From contig CABUFC010000006.1 in assembly GCA_902490735.1 (NCBI GenBank), positions 1 to 64,000 on the forward strand: 64,000 bases of DNA. Reading direction: 5' to 3'. Shown piece after piece: positions 8,743-16,744 of the stretch (position 1 is the stretch's first letter; every line of letters begins with the position of its first letter). The notes below the pieces were generated by a model. The model did not search any database. It had not been told where the DNA came from and saw only the letters and a list, made by a program, of their open reading frames with translations. Both the position numbers and the translations under genes were made by a program. The stretch comes from an uncultured Oscillospiraceae bacterium (GTDB lineage Bacteria; Bacillota; Clostridia; Oscillospirales; Acutalibacteraceae).

Positions 8743-10548
8743 TTGTCTATACCCCAGAAAAACATCAGAAATTTTTGTATAATTGCTCATATTGATCACG
8801 GAAAATCCACACTGGCCGACCGCCTTTTAGAGGCGACAAATTCTGTTGATGACCGTGATATGGAAGACCAGCTGTTAGACAGTATGGATCTTGAACGCGA
8901 GCGAGGTATAACAATAAAAAGCCACGCTGTAACCCTTTATTATAAAGCCGATGACGGCGAAGAATATGAGCTTAATTTAATCGACACCCCGGGTCATGTA
9001 GACTTTAACTACGAGGTGTCGCGTTCTTTGGCGGCTTGCGAGGGGGCGTTACTGGTTGTAGACGCTTCACAAGGTATCGAAGCGCAAACCATTGCAAACA
9101 CCTATCTTGCTGTCGATAACGATCTTGAGCTGTTGCCTGTAATTAATAAGATAGATTTACCGGCGGCCGATCCCGACAGGGTGGAAAAAGATATCGAAGA
9201 TGTTATCGGCATTCCTGCGGACGAAGCACCGCGAATCTCAGCCAAAAACGGAATAAATATCAAAGAAGTTCTTGAAAAAATCATCACCATGCTGCCAGCT
9301 CCAAAAGGGGACAGTAATGCCGAATTAAAAGCGCTTATTTTTGATTCGTATTACGATGCTTATAAAGGTGTTATTGTATTTTTCAGAGTGGTTTCCGGTA
9401 CCGTGAAAACAGGGGATACAATTAAAATGATGGCGACAGGCGCTGAGTTTTCTATTGTAGAACTCGGTCGCAAAAGCGCCACCAGAATGGTTCCGTGCAA
9501 AGAATTAAAAGCGGGCGAAGTAGGCTATCTTTCGGCATCTATAAAAACCGTAAGCGAAGCGAGAGTGGGCGATACAATTACACTTTCAAACAAGCCTGCT
9601 AAAGAGCCGTTAAAGGGATACAGAAAGGTTAATCCCGTGGTTTTTTGCGGGATTTATCCTGCTGACGGCGCGCATTATGAAGATTTAAAAGAGGCGCTCG
9701 AAAAGCTGCAGCTTAACGATGCGTCGCTTCTGTACGAACCTGAAACCAGTAAAGCTTTAGGCTTTGGTTTCAGATGCGGCTTTTTAGGCCTATTGCATAT
9801 GGAAATTATCGAGGAGCGATTAGAACGCGAATACAACCTTGATTTAGTTACCACTGCACCGAGCGTCGTTTATAGGTTTTTACTAAATAACGGCGAAGAA
9901 ATCGAGATTGATAACCCTACAAATTATCCCGATCCCGCAACAATATCCGAAGCCCGTGAGCCTGTAGCAGATGTTTATATTTTTAGCCCCAAAGAATTTA
10001 TCGGCGATATTATGGGCCTTTGCCAGGAACGCCGCGGCGAATACGTAGACACCAAGTATTTGTTAGATAGGGTTAATATTCACTATGTAATGCCGGTCGG
10101 CGAAATCGTTTACGACTTTTTTGACGCCTTAAAATCGCGCACAAAAGGTTACGCCAGCTACGATTACGAGCCAAAGGGTTATCAAAAATCCAAGCTTGTA
10201 AAACTTGACGTTATGCTTTCCGGTGAAACGGTTGATGCACTGTCATTTATTGTGCATGCTGATAATGCATATAACAAGGCTCGGCGCATAGCGGAAAAAC
10301 TTAAAGAGCATATTCCGCGCCAGCTTTTTGAAGTGCCCATACAGGTTGCGGTCGGAGGCAAGGTTATCGCGCGCGAAACTGTAAAAGCGCTTCGTAAAGA
10401 TGTACTTGCAAAGTGCTACGGCGGCGATATAACAAGAAAGAAAAAACTTCTCGAAAAGCAAAAAGAGGGCAAAAAACGTATGCGCCAGTTAGGGTCTGTT
10501 GAGGTTCCTAAAGAGGCGTTTATGGCGGTGCTTAAACTTGATGAGTAA
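8743..10548 (+). CDS. lepA: Elongation factor 4 (LepA)
   Basis: 601 aa translational GTPase that acts on stalled or mistranslocated ribosomes. G1 AHIDHGKST, G3 DTPGHVDF and G4 NKID are visible. The LepA-specific C-terminal domain ends KGKKRMRQLGSVEVPKEAFM. The start is TTG 8743, with AGGAG seven bases upstream and only 16 bp after the FAD oxidoreductase gene. The last codons overlap the apbE start (ATGAGTAA). It probably heads a lepA-apbE-pflX-like transcription unit; in many bacilli and clostridia lepA is followed by hemN rather than apbE. Confidence 0.97.
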   Translation: MSIPQKNIRNFCIIAHIDHGKSTLADRLLEATNSVDDRDMEDQLLDSMDLERERGITIKSHAVTLYYKADDGEEYELNLIDTPGHVDFNYEVSRSLAACEGALLVVDASQGIEAQTIANTYLAVDNDLELLPVINKIDLPAADPDRVEKDIEDVIGIPADEAPRISAKNGINIKEVLEKIITMLPAPKGDSNAELKALIFDSYYDAYKGVIVFFRVVSGTVKTGDTIKMMATGAEFSIVELGRKSATRMVPCKELKAGEVGYLSASIKTVSEARVGDTITLSNKPAKEPLKGYRKVNPVVFCGIYPADGAHYEDLKEALEKLQLNDASLLYEPETSKALGFGFRCGFLGLLHMEIIEERLEREYNLDLVTTAPSVVYRFLLNNGEEIEIDNPTNYPDPATISEAREPVADVYIFSPKEFIGDIMGLCQERRGEYVDTKYLLDRVNIHYVMPVGEIVYDFFDALKSRTKGYASYDYEPKGYQKSKLVKLDVMLSGETVDALSFIVHADNAYNKARRIAEKLKEHIPRQLFEVPIQVAVGGKVIARETVKALRKDVLAKCYGGDITRKKKLLEKQKEGKKRMRQLGSVEVPKEAFMAVLKLDE

Positions 10549-11503
10549 GAAAACTGTAAGTTTATTTGCTGCAGCGGCGATTTTTGCCGCAGTCTTTTCC
10601 GGATGCCAAAATATGCCCATAACCCGCACGTTTTTTGCTATGGATACAGTTATGTCCATATCCGCCGAGGCGGACGAACAAACTTTGGATGAAGCCGTAG
10701 ATATTATTAATAGTCTAAGCAGCGAGCTAAGCGCCAGAAGTAAAAGTGAGTTAACTGATTTAAACGAAAAAAAACAAAGCTCTGCTTTTTCAAACAATGC
10801 ATTGCAAGCAATAAAACTTGCAAAGTCTTTTTCACAGCTTACTGATAACTCTTATTGCGCGGCGATTGGCGGTGCCAGCCTTTTGTGGAATTTCGAAAAA
10901 AAGACGGTGCCAAATGTTGAAGCTACAAATGCGGTTATATATACACTTGACTATAACAACATAATAATTTCAGATGAAGGCGTTACGCTTTTAAACGGCG
11001 CAAAAATTGACCTTGGCGGAATGTTAAAAGGATTTGCCGCAAATTTGGTTAAAGACTTGTTCTTAGAAAAAGGCATTAAAAACGCAGTTATTAATTTAGG
11101 CGGTAATGTTTATGTTTTAGGCGAAAAACAGGCTGTAGGAATAAAAAAACCTTATTCCGATGATGTCGCCGTAACTGTTCGAGTAAAAGATTTATCTGTC
11201 GTAACGGCCGGCAGTTACGAGCGGTCGTTTGTTGCGGACGGGCAAACATATCATCATATTTTAGATGCTAAAACAGGACGCCCTGCAAAAAGCAATCTTT
11301 TAAGCGTAACCGTAATAGGGGAGGATTCTGCTTTTTGCGACGCCGTTTCAACAGCTATGTTTGTAATGGGTAAAGAAAAAGCGCAGAATTTTGCCTTGCA
11401 ACACGATATTGCCGCGGTATTTATTGATGAAAAATCAAATATTTCTTATTCCGATAGAATTTTAAACAAAAAAGACGGGGAGCGCTTGATAGTTGATATG
11501 TAA
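10541..11503 (+). CDS. apbE: FAD:protein FMN transferase, ApbE lipoprotein
   Basis: About 320 aa. It transfers FMN from FAD to Thr/Ser of target flavoproteins outside the membrane. ATG 10541 overlaps the lepA stop by 8 bp. A lipoprotein signal (LFAAAAIFAAVFSGC) ends in lipobox FSGC. Family motifs seen: AMDTVMSI, ALKLA-like helix, DLGGMLKGFAA, NLGGNVYVLG and the C-terminal HHILDAKTGRPA, followed by ATAMFVMG-like DAVSTAMFVMG. No Rnf/Nqr genes, the usual clients, are in view. The 3' end overlaps the next gene by 11 bp. Confidence 0.93.
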   Translation: MSKKTVSLFAAAAIFAAVFSGCQNMPITRTFFAMDTVMSISAEADEQTLDEAVDIINSLSSELSARSKSELTDLNEKKQSSAFSNNALQAIKLAKSFSQLTDNSYCAAIGGASLLWNFEKKTVPNVEATNAVIYTLDYNNIIISDEGVTLLNGAKIDLGGMLKGFAANLVKDLFLEKGIKNAVINLGGNVYVLGEKQAVGIKKPYSDDVAVTVRVKDLSVVTAGSYERSFVADGQTYHHILDAKTGRPAKSNLLSVTVIGEDSAFCDAVSTAMFVMGKEKAQNFALQHDIAAVFIDEKSNISYSDRILNKKDGERLIVDM

Positions 11504-12368
11504 TATCTGTCCGCGAAAATGCGGTGTAAACAGATCTTTATTGCCCGGGTTTTGCAACGAAACCAATAAAATAAAAATAGCCCGCGCGGCGCTCCATTAT
11601 TTTGAAGAGCCGGTAATTAGCGGACAAAACGGCTCGGGAGCCGTTTTCTTTTGCGGTTGTAATTTGCGTTGCATATATTGCCAAAACCACGCAATAAGTA
11701 CAGGCGGTAATGCGGGTTTTAATGTTTCAAAAAACGAATTGCCACTGGTTTTTAAAAAGTTAGTTTATGCCGGCGCTCACAATATTAATCTTGTAACGCC
11801 AACCCATTATACAGATGTTTTATCGGAAATTATCCCAATAAAACACTCGGTTCCCGTAATTTGGAACAGCAACGGGTATGAACGCTTTGAAACCTTAGAA
11901 AAACTAAAAAATAAAGTCGACGTTTTTTTACCGGATTTAAAATATTATGACGATTCTCTTGCGCTTAAATACAGCAATGCTCCTAATTATTTTAAAGTTG
12001 CAACAAAAGCTCTTGAAAAAATGTACAATATGGTTGGCGATGTAAAAATAGGCGAGGACGGTCTAATTAAAAAAGGGCTCATTATTAGGCATTTGGTGCT
12101 TCCGGGGCAAATTGAAAACACTATAAAAATAATCGATTTTATTAAGAAAAACTATAAAGATAAAGCCCTTTTTTCACTTATGTTTCAATATGTGCCGCCC
12201 ACAAAAGATCTGCCCGATGAATTAAACCGAAGGGTTAATAAATACGAGTATGAAAAAGCTACCGAATATCTGCTCGCATCAGGTATAGTTAACGGCTTTG
12301 TTCAAGATAGATCCTCTGCAAGCATAAAATATTTGCCGAACTTTGATGGCACGGGTATAATAAAATAA
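11493..12368 (+). CDS. Radical SAM protein, PflX/COG1313 (PFL-activase homologue)
   Basis: 291 aa. It starts at TTG 11493 inside apbE, with GGGGAG about nine bases upstream. The N-terminus has a CNICPRKCGVNR Cys cluster. The radical-SAM site is GCNLRCIYCQNH (CxxxCxxC). Further family features are VTPTHYT, WNSNGYE, FLPDLKYYD and HLVLPGQ. The family resembles glycyl-radical activases and AmmeMemoRadiSam proteins; the substrate is unknown. No glycyl-radical enzyme gene is present here. Confidence 0.88.
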   Translation: MICNICPRKCGVNRSLLPGFCNETNKIKIARAALHYFEEPVISGQNGSGAVFFCGCNLRCIYCQNHAISTGGNAGFNVSKNELPLVFKKLVYAGAHNINLVTPTHYTDVLSEIIPIKHSVPVIWNSNGYERFETLEKLKNKVDVFLPDLKYYDDSLALKYSNAPNYFKVATKALEKMYNMVGDVKIGEDGLIKKGLIIRHLVLPGQIENTIKIIDFIKKNYKDKALFSLMFQYVPPTKDLPDELNRRVNKYEYEKATEYLLASGIVNGFVQDRSSASIKYLPNFDGTGIIK

Positions 12369-12427
12369 TTCACCTTAAAGAATAATGCGGATTTTTTTCT
12401 GCATAATAACTTTGAGGTGAATTTTTT
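12369..12427 (+). terminator. Hairpin plus T-run that also carries the ribosome-binding site of the next gene
   Basis: Arms TTCACCTTAAAG... (12369-12391) and ...ACTTTGAGGTGAA (about 12399-12421) pair, with a short internal mismatch, and are followed by TTTTTT (12422-12427) and directly by ATG 12428. The GAGGTGA in the 3' arm is the only plausible Shine-Dalgarno site of the CotF-like gene. Folding would therefore both terminate the upstream transcript and hide that site. Confidence 0.7.
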
Positions 12428-12892
12428 ATGAAATTAACAGAAAAAGAAACGCTTTTATTAAAGGACTTAAAAACTCAGGAACAGCTCTGCATTGATAAGT
12501 ACGCAAAATATGCAAGCGAAGCCTCGGATAAAAACTTAAAAGAACTTTTTAAAAGCATAGGTAAAGTAGAAGAGGGCCATTTTAATACCATTCAAAAAAT
12601 TCAAAATGGCGAAACGGTTCAGCTTAAAAGCTCAAGTAAACAGGCTCAAAAAACGCCGACAGCTAAGCTTATTAGCACTGTGTCCGGCAAGGCAAAAGAA
12701 AAGGACAGTTTTTTGTGTCAAGATGCTCTTACAACGGAAAAACAGGTTGCAAGCGCATATAATACCAGTATTTTTGAATTTGCCCAGCCGAAACTCAGAA
12801 ACATTTTAAATCATATTCAAAAAGAAGAACAGGAGCACGGGTTAAGGCTTTACGAGTATATGGCGCAAAATCAGATGTACCAGGCAAAATAA
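12428..12892 (+). CDS. CotF-like spore coat/ferritin-like protein
   Basis: 154 aa of mostly helical, Glu/Lys/Gln-rich sequence with two similar halves. Each half has a ferritin-like E...Y and EExH pattern (KTQEQLCIDKYAKYA, KVEEGHFNTIQKIQ, TTEKQVASAYNTS, KEEQEHGLRLYEY). This matches the CotF spore-coat family (PF07875). It sits alone between the radical-SAM gene and apt, and its ribosome-binding site lies in the 3' arm of the preceding hairpin. Role in the spore coat is inferred from the family. Confidence 0.75.
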   Translation: MKLTEKETLLLKDLKTQEQLCIDKYAKYASEASDKNLKELFKSIGKVEEGHFNTIQKIQNGETVQLKSSSKQAQKTPTAKLISTVSGKAKEKDSFLCQDALTTEKQVASAYNTSIFEFAQPKLRNILNHIQKEEQEHGLRLYEYMAQNQMYQAK

Positions 12893-12904
12893 TTTCTTTA
12901 CTTT

Positions 12905-12933
12905 TTGCGGATTATCTGTTAAAGTTATATAGT
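12905..12933 (+). promoter_or_regulatory. Possible apt promoter
   Basis: TTGCGG (12905-12910), 17 bases, TATAGT (12928-12933), about 28 bp before ATG 12961, which has AAGGAG upstream. Confidence 0.45.
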
Positions 12934-12960
12934 AATATTTGACTTTAAGGAGTCTTTTAA

Positions 12961-13485
12961 ATGAAATCCGTAAAAGATTATGTGTTAACCATTCCCGATT
13001 TTCCCGAAAAGGGCATAATGTTCCGTGACGTTACTACGGTGGTAGGAAACCCGGAAGGCATGCGGCTTGCTGTCGACGAAATGAAGGCTCGGCTTGAAAA
13101 AATCGATTTTGACGTAATTCTTGCCGCCGAAAGCCGTGGATTTTTGTTTGGCGCACCGCTAAGCTATTTATTAAATAAGCCTTTGGCACTTATAAGAAAA
13201 AAAGGTAAGCTGCCGCGTGCTATCGTTTCGAAAGAGTACGCCCTTGAATACGGTACGGCAACGATCGAAATTCATACCGACGCTGTAAAACCCGGTCAAA
13301 AGGTTGTAATAGTAGACGATCTTATTGCTACAGGCGGCACGGTAAAGGCCGCTTGCGAGCTTGTTGAAGAACTTGGCGGTGAGGTGGTTGAATGCCTGTT
13401 TTTACTTGAACTTAAAGGCTTAAACGGCAGAGAAACGTTAAAAGGCTACAAAGTTGAATCAGTTGCGGAATATGAAGGAAAATAA
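12961..13485 (+). CDS. apt: Adenine phosphoribosyltransferase
   Basis: 174 aa purine-salvage enzyme making AMP from adenine and PRPP. It has the family N-terminus IPDFPEKGIMFRDVTT, AAESRGFLFGAPL, the adenine-site RKKGKLPR and the PRPP loop VVIVDDLIATGGT. Normal length and good AAGGAG ribosome-binding site. Probably monocistronic, ending at a strong hairpin shared with the convergent serpin gene. Confidence 0.97.
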   Translation: MKSVKDYVLTIPDFPEKGIMFRDVTTVVGNPEGMRLAVDEMKARLEKIDFDVILAAESRGFLFGAPLSYLLNKPLALIRKKGKLPRAIVSKEYALEYGTATIEIHTDAVKPGQKVVIVDDLIATGGTVKAACELVEELGGEVVECLFLLELKGLNGRETLKGYKVESVAEYEGK

Positions 13486-13533
13486 AAATTTTGTTTTAAA
13501 ACCGATGTCATTTAACAAATAATGTTGATTGTA

Positions 13534-13569
13534 AAAAAGCTGTGCAGAAAATTTTCTGCACAGCTTTTT
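13534..13569. terminator. Bidirectional terminator between apt and serpin
   Basis: AAAAAGCTGTGCAGAAAA pairs perfectly with TTTTCTGCACAGCTTTTT. T-runs appear on both strands, and convergent genes end on each side. Confidence 0.9.
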
Positions 13570-13573
13570 GTTT

Positions 13574-14830
13574 TTATCCCTGTACGTCGTACATTGAGCC
13601 TATAAAGAAAGGCAGGTTTGTTTCGCAGTCGATAAGCATATAAAGAAACGGCCGATTTAATATAACCGTTTTCGGCTTTTCGTTTAAAGCGGAGCCGTCC
13701 TTCAAAATAACCGCGGTGGCGGCACCGGCTTTGGTACCTTTTTCGGTAACCGATATAAACGTTTTGTGTACAACGCTGTTAATAAAAATTTTGCCATTTT
13801 TGGATTTACCTAAAGTATTAAAATCGGCGGTATCAGGATTAAATGCGTCCTTAATGCCCATAGTTTTTAAAACTGAAGACATTTCTGTTTCGTAGCCGGT
13901 TTCAAATTTCGGCATAGAGGTTAAAACGGTTTCATATTGCGGATTTGAAAGCATTTTATGGAGTCCGTCACCGTTTAAAGAATTGATATAATCAGAAAGA
14001 TTTATGCCTTCGTTAGGCAGCAGCGCGGCAAAAGCGAATTTATTCGATTCGTAATATTTTATAAATCCGGTTGCCTTGCTGTCACTTAAATACGTGCCTT
14101 CGGAGCCGTTTAAAAATGAAACCAATCTTTTTTCGCCGCTTTCCAAAATGAAATTGCCTTGACTGACATCTTCTTCCGCATAGGGGTCGTTCCAATTTTC
14201 TTCAAACGCGAGAGCGTTCAAAATACACATAACGGATTCATCCGAAAGGTTGTCAAGAATATTCGGGATGGTTTTATCGGTTTTTTCGTTTACCCATTTG
14301 TTAATCTCATTTAGCGTGGCGCTGTTAAACGGTGCCTTATAGATGTCCGCCTTGTAATAGTCGGCGTTTGTTTGCAAAAATTCGCGGTTTGCCGAAAAAC
14401 TCGTGCTATCATTAAACCAAATGGAATTCGCAAGTTTTAAAGCGCTTTGATCTTTAACTGTTTTTTGCATGTACTTGTAAAAAAACATATTTAAATCTTC
14501 GCTTTTTATGCCTAACGCTTTTTCCATTTGAGAAAGAGTTTCGCCGTTTGCGCCGTTCGCCGTCATGGAAAGCGCGCTCATTACAGACAGCGGAGAAACA
14601 AGCGTGTTTTGACCGTTTTTGCTGCAGGCTTTATAAAGCCTTACGGCAAAATCCGAAGCCAATCCGGCAACAGCCGAATCGATATCCAAAGAATTAACCG
14701 TGGGCTCGTTGGCGGTTATGTTTTGCATTAGGTTTTCGGCTTTTACTTTGCTGCATCCGGTAAAGCTTAAAGCCAACAACATACTAAGGGCAATACAGAA
14801 AAATGATTTTAGAAAATTACTTTTTTTCAT
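13574..14830 (-). CDS. Serpin-family lipoprotein (serine protease inhibitor)
   Basis: 418 aa. Lipoprotein signal with lipobox FTGC (cleavage before Cys at about residue 26). The serpin core is plain: TLVSPLSVMSALSMTANGA, NSIWFND, NALAFEENW, and the C-terminal VILNRPFLYMLIDCETNLPFFIG. The reactive-loop hinge EKGTKAGAATAV matches the consensus of inhibitory serpins, with small residues at P12-P9. Counting from it puts the scissile bond near KDGSAL, so P1 is likely Gly or a neighbour. No dockerin. It probably protects the cell from extracellular proteases; target unknown. It follows the YfbR-like gene on the same strand. Confidence 0.93.
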   Translation of the reverse strand: MKKSNFLKSFFCIALSMLLALSFTGCSKVKAENLMQNITANEPTVNSLDIDSAVAGLASDFAVRLYKACSKNGQNTLVSPLSVMSALSMTANGANGETLSQMEKALGIKSEDLNMFFYKYMQKTVKDQSALKLANSIWFNDSTSFSANREFLQTNADYYKADIYKAPFNSATLNEINKWVNEKTDKTIPNILDNLSDESVMCILNALAFEENWNDPYAEEDVSQGNFILESGEKRLVSFLNGSEGTYLSDSKATGFIKYYESNKFAFAALLPNEGINLSDYINSLNGDGLHKMLSNPQYETVLTSMPKFETGYETEMSSVLKTMGIKDAFNPDTADFNTLGKSKNGKIFINSVVHKTFISVTEKGTKAGAATAVILKDGSALNEKPKTVILNRPFLYMLIDCETNLPFFIGSMYDVQG

Positions 14831-14843
14831 AACTGTACACCAC

Positions 14844-15419
14844 CTATTTAGTTTGTTTATCTAACGAAAGTTTAAACGAGGGTAAAAATTCTTTTATAAA
14901 AATATCCGCAGCAGGGTAGTTAAGTGATTTTATGCTGGCTTCCGTTTGTTTTTTTGCTTCTTTAAACTCAACGTTCCCAAAAGACAATTCCTGCTCGCAC
15001 TTAATAAGCGCGGAAATTTTGTCTGCTGCTTTTACGGTTTTTTTAATTTCATCCGATACATTGTATACATCGTCAATTTCGGCTTTAAAATCATCCGGCA
15101 ACAATGAAAGAAGCTTATCTTCAGCCATATTTTCAATTTGTTTATAAGCGGTTTTTATATCGTCGTTATAGTATTTAACAGGAGTCGGCAGGTCCCCGGT
15201 AATAACCTCTGCGGTATCGTGAAAAAGTGCATATAAAACAGCTTTTTCGGTGTTAATGCTTGCATTGTTTAATCTGGTTTTTTCTATTACACACAATGCG
15301 TGGGTAATAAATGCGACAAAAAGCGTGTGATCGGAGAGGCTTTCTTTATCGACGTTTCGCATAAGCGCCCAGCGGTCGATATATTTCATTCTAAAAAGCA
15401 CAGAATAAAAGCTAGACAT
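14844..15419 (-). CDS. HD-domain 5'-deoxynucleotidase, YfbR-like
   Basis: About 191 aa from ATG 15419, which has AGGAG seven bases upstream; a longer frame to 15446 has no ribosome-binding site. The signature MRNVDKESLSDHTLFVAFITHAL and LFHDTAEVITGDLPTPVKYYN is very close to E. coli YfbR, including the HD pair and catalytic Glu. The enzyme hydrolyses dNMPs to deoxynucleosides. Its promoter overlaps that of the divergent GT87-like gene. Confidence 0.9.
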   Translation of the reverse strand: MSSFYSVLFRMKYIDRWALMRNVDKESLSDHTLFVAFITHALCVIEKTRLNNASINTEKAVLYALFHDTAEVITGDLPTPVKYYNDDIKTAYKQIENMAEDKLLSLLPDDFKAEIDDVYNVSDEIKKTVKAADKISALIKCEQELSFGNVEFKEAKKQTEASIKSLNYPAADIFIKEFLPSFKLSLDKQTK

Positions 15420-15445
15420 ATTTTTTCTCCTAAATAAATCTTTCA

Positions 15446-15479
15446 TTGAATATTATACCAAATAATGATATAATATCAA
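15446..15479. promoter_or_regulatory. Fully overlapping divergent promoters
   Basis: Plus strand: TTGAAT (15446-15451), 17 bases, TATAAT (15469-15474), for the GT87-like gene. Minus strand: TTGATA (15474-15479), 16 bases, TATAAT (15452-15457), for the yfbR-like gene. Each -10 lies within the other promoter, so RNA polymerase could occupy only one at a time. Confidence 0.7.
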
Positions 15480-15502
15480 TAAGATTTTTCGAGGAGACTA
15501 AA

Positions 15503-16744
15503 TTGGCACATAATACAAGTTTAAAAAATTTTAATATTGACTATAACAAAGCCGTGTTTTTGATGCTTCTTGCTTTTGCAATACTTACAAGGGCATTTAT
15601 TTCGCTCGGATATTACAATATTTACGATACTTTTTGGTATAGGCGCTGGGCGGTTGCAAGTAACGATGGTTTGTTTTCTATTTATTCCAATAAGACGATT
15701 AATCTTGATTATCCGCCGGTTTATCTGTTTTTTCTTTATGTTGTCGGGGTTTTTTATAAAATCATTCCAAATGCTGTAAACGACAATTATTTAAACATGG
15801 CGCTAATGAAGTTTTGGCCTGTGGTTTTTGATATTATTTTAGGCGTCGTTATATATATTGTTGCTAAAAAGCGTGATACTAAAACAGGAATTTTTTGCGC
15901 CGCATTTTGGCTTTTTAATCCTGCGGCACTGTTTAATTCTGCTTTTTGGGGACAAACTGATGCACTTATGTGCCTTATGATTTTTGCGACGTTTTTGTTA
16001 ATGGAAAGGCATCCGGTGTGGGCGTCGGTAATGTTCGCACTTTCGGGACTGACAAAATTCCAAAGCTTATATTTGCTTCCCGTATTTTTAACTATTCTAA
16101 TATTTAAGCACAAAATAAGAGACTTTTTTGCCGGTGTTTTTGCGGCGGTCGGCACTGTGGCCGCAGTGTTTTTACCTTTTATGATAGGTTCGCACAATCC
16201 GTTTTTGTTTTTCGACGTGTACTTAAACGGTTCGAATTCTTATCCGTATGCAACGCTCAATGCCTTTAATATTTACGGAATTTTTAATTTAAACTGGGCG
16301 GCTGAAAGCAACAAGGTTTTAGGTGGTTTTACTTACGGAATGCTAGGCTTAGCGCTTCTTATTGCGGTAGTTATATCAAGCATTGTGCTTACTGTTTTTG
16401 CAAAGAAAAAGTGCTTTATTGTACTTTCGCTTGTTTTAATGCAAAGCATTTTTATGCTTACTACCAAAATGCATGAGAGATATCAGTTTTTGTGCTTGTT
16501 TTTATGCCTTGCCGCTTTTATACTTTACAAGAAAAAGGATTTTTTCATTCTTTTTGGGCTATTAAGCTTTGTTGTGGCTATAAATCAGGCGGTTCCAATG
16601 TTCGACTGGAATTATCAGCATTCTATATTCAGCGGCCACTCATACAGCGTAATCATGATAATTATGTCTGCTGTTAATTTTTTAGTTTATCTTTACAGCC
16701 TTTATGTGTGTGTTAAATTTTTGTTTGGGAGTGAACAGGAATGA
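15503..16744 (+). CDS. Polytopic membrane glycosyltransferase-like protein (GT87/DUF2029 type)
   Basis: 413 aa from TTG 15503, with GAGGAG six bases upstream and the promoter at 15446-15474. Ten or so membrane segments. The sequence features FWYRRW, DYPPVYLFFLYVVG, AFWGQTDALMCLMIFATF, GLTKFQSLYLLP and TKMHERYQF fit polyprenyl-phosphate-sugar-dependent mannosyltransferases of the GT-C superfamily. Acceptor unknown. It overlaps the YfhO-family gene by 4 bp (ATGA), so the two are translationally coupled and probably act on the same surface glycopolymer. Confidence 0.8.
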   Translation: MAHNTSLKNFNIDYNKAVFLMLLAFAILTRAFISLGYYNIYDTFWYRRWAVASNDGLFSIYSNKTINLDYPPVYLFFLYVVGVFYKIIPNAVNDNYLNMALMKFWPVVFDIILGVVIYIVAKKRDTKTGIFCAAFWLFNPAALFNSAFWGQTDALMCLMIFATFLLMERHPVWASVMFALSGLTKFQSLYLLPVFLTILIFKHKIRDFFAGVFAAVGTVAAVFLPFMIGSHNPFLFFDVYLNGSNSYPYATLNAFNIYGIFNLNWAAESNKVLGGFTYGMLGLALLIAVVISSIVLTVFAKKKCFIVLSLVLMQSIFMLTTKMHERYQFLCLFLCLAAFILYKKKDFFILFGLLSFVVAINQAVPMFDWNYQHSIFSGHSYSVIMIIMSAVNFLVYLYSLYVCVKFLFGSEQE

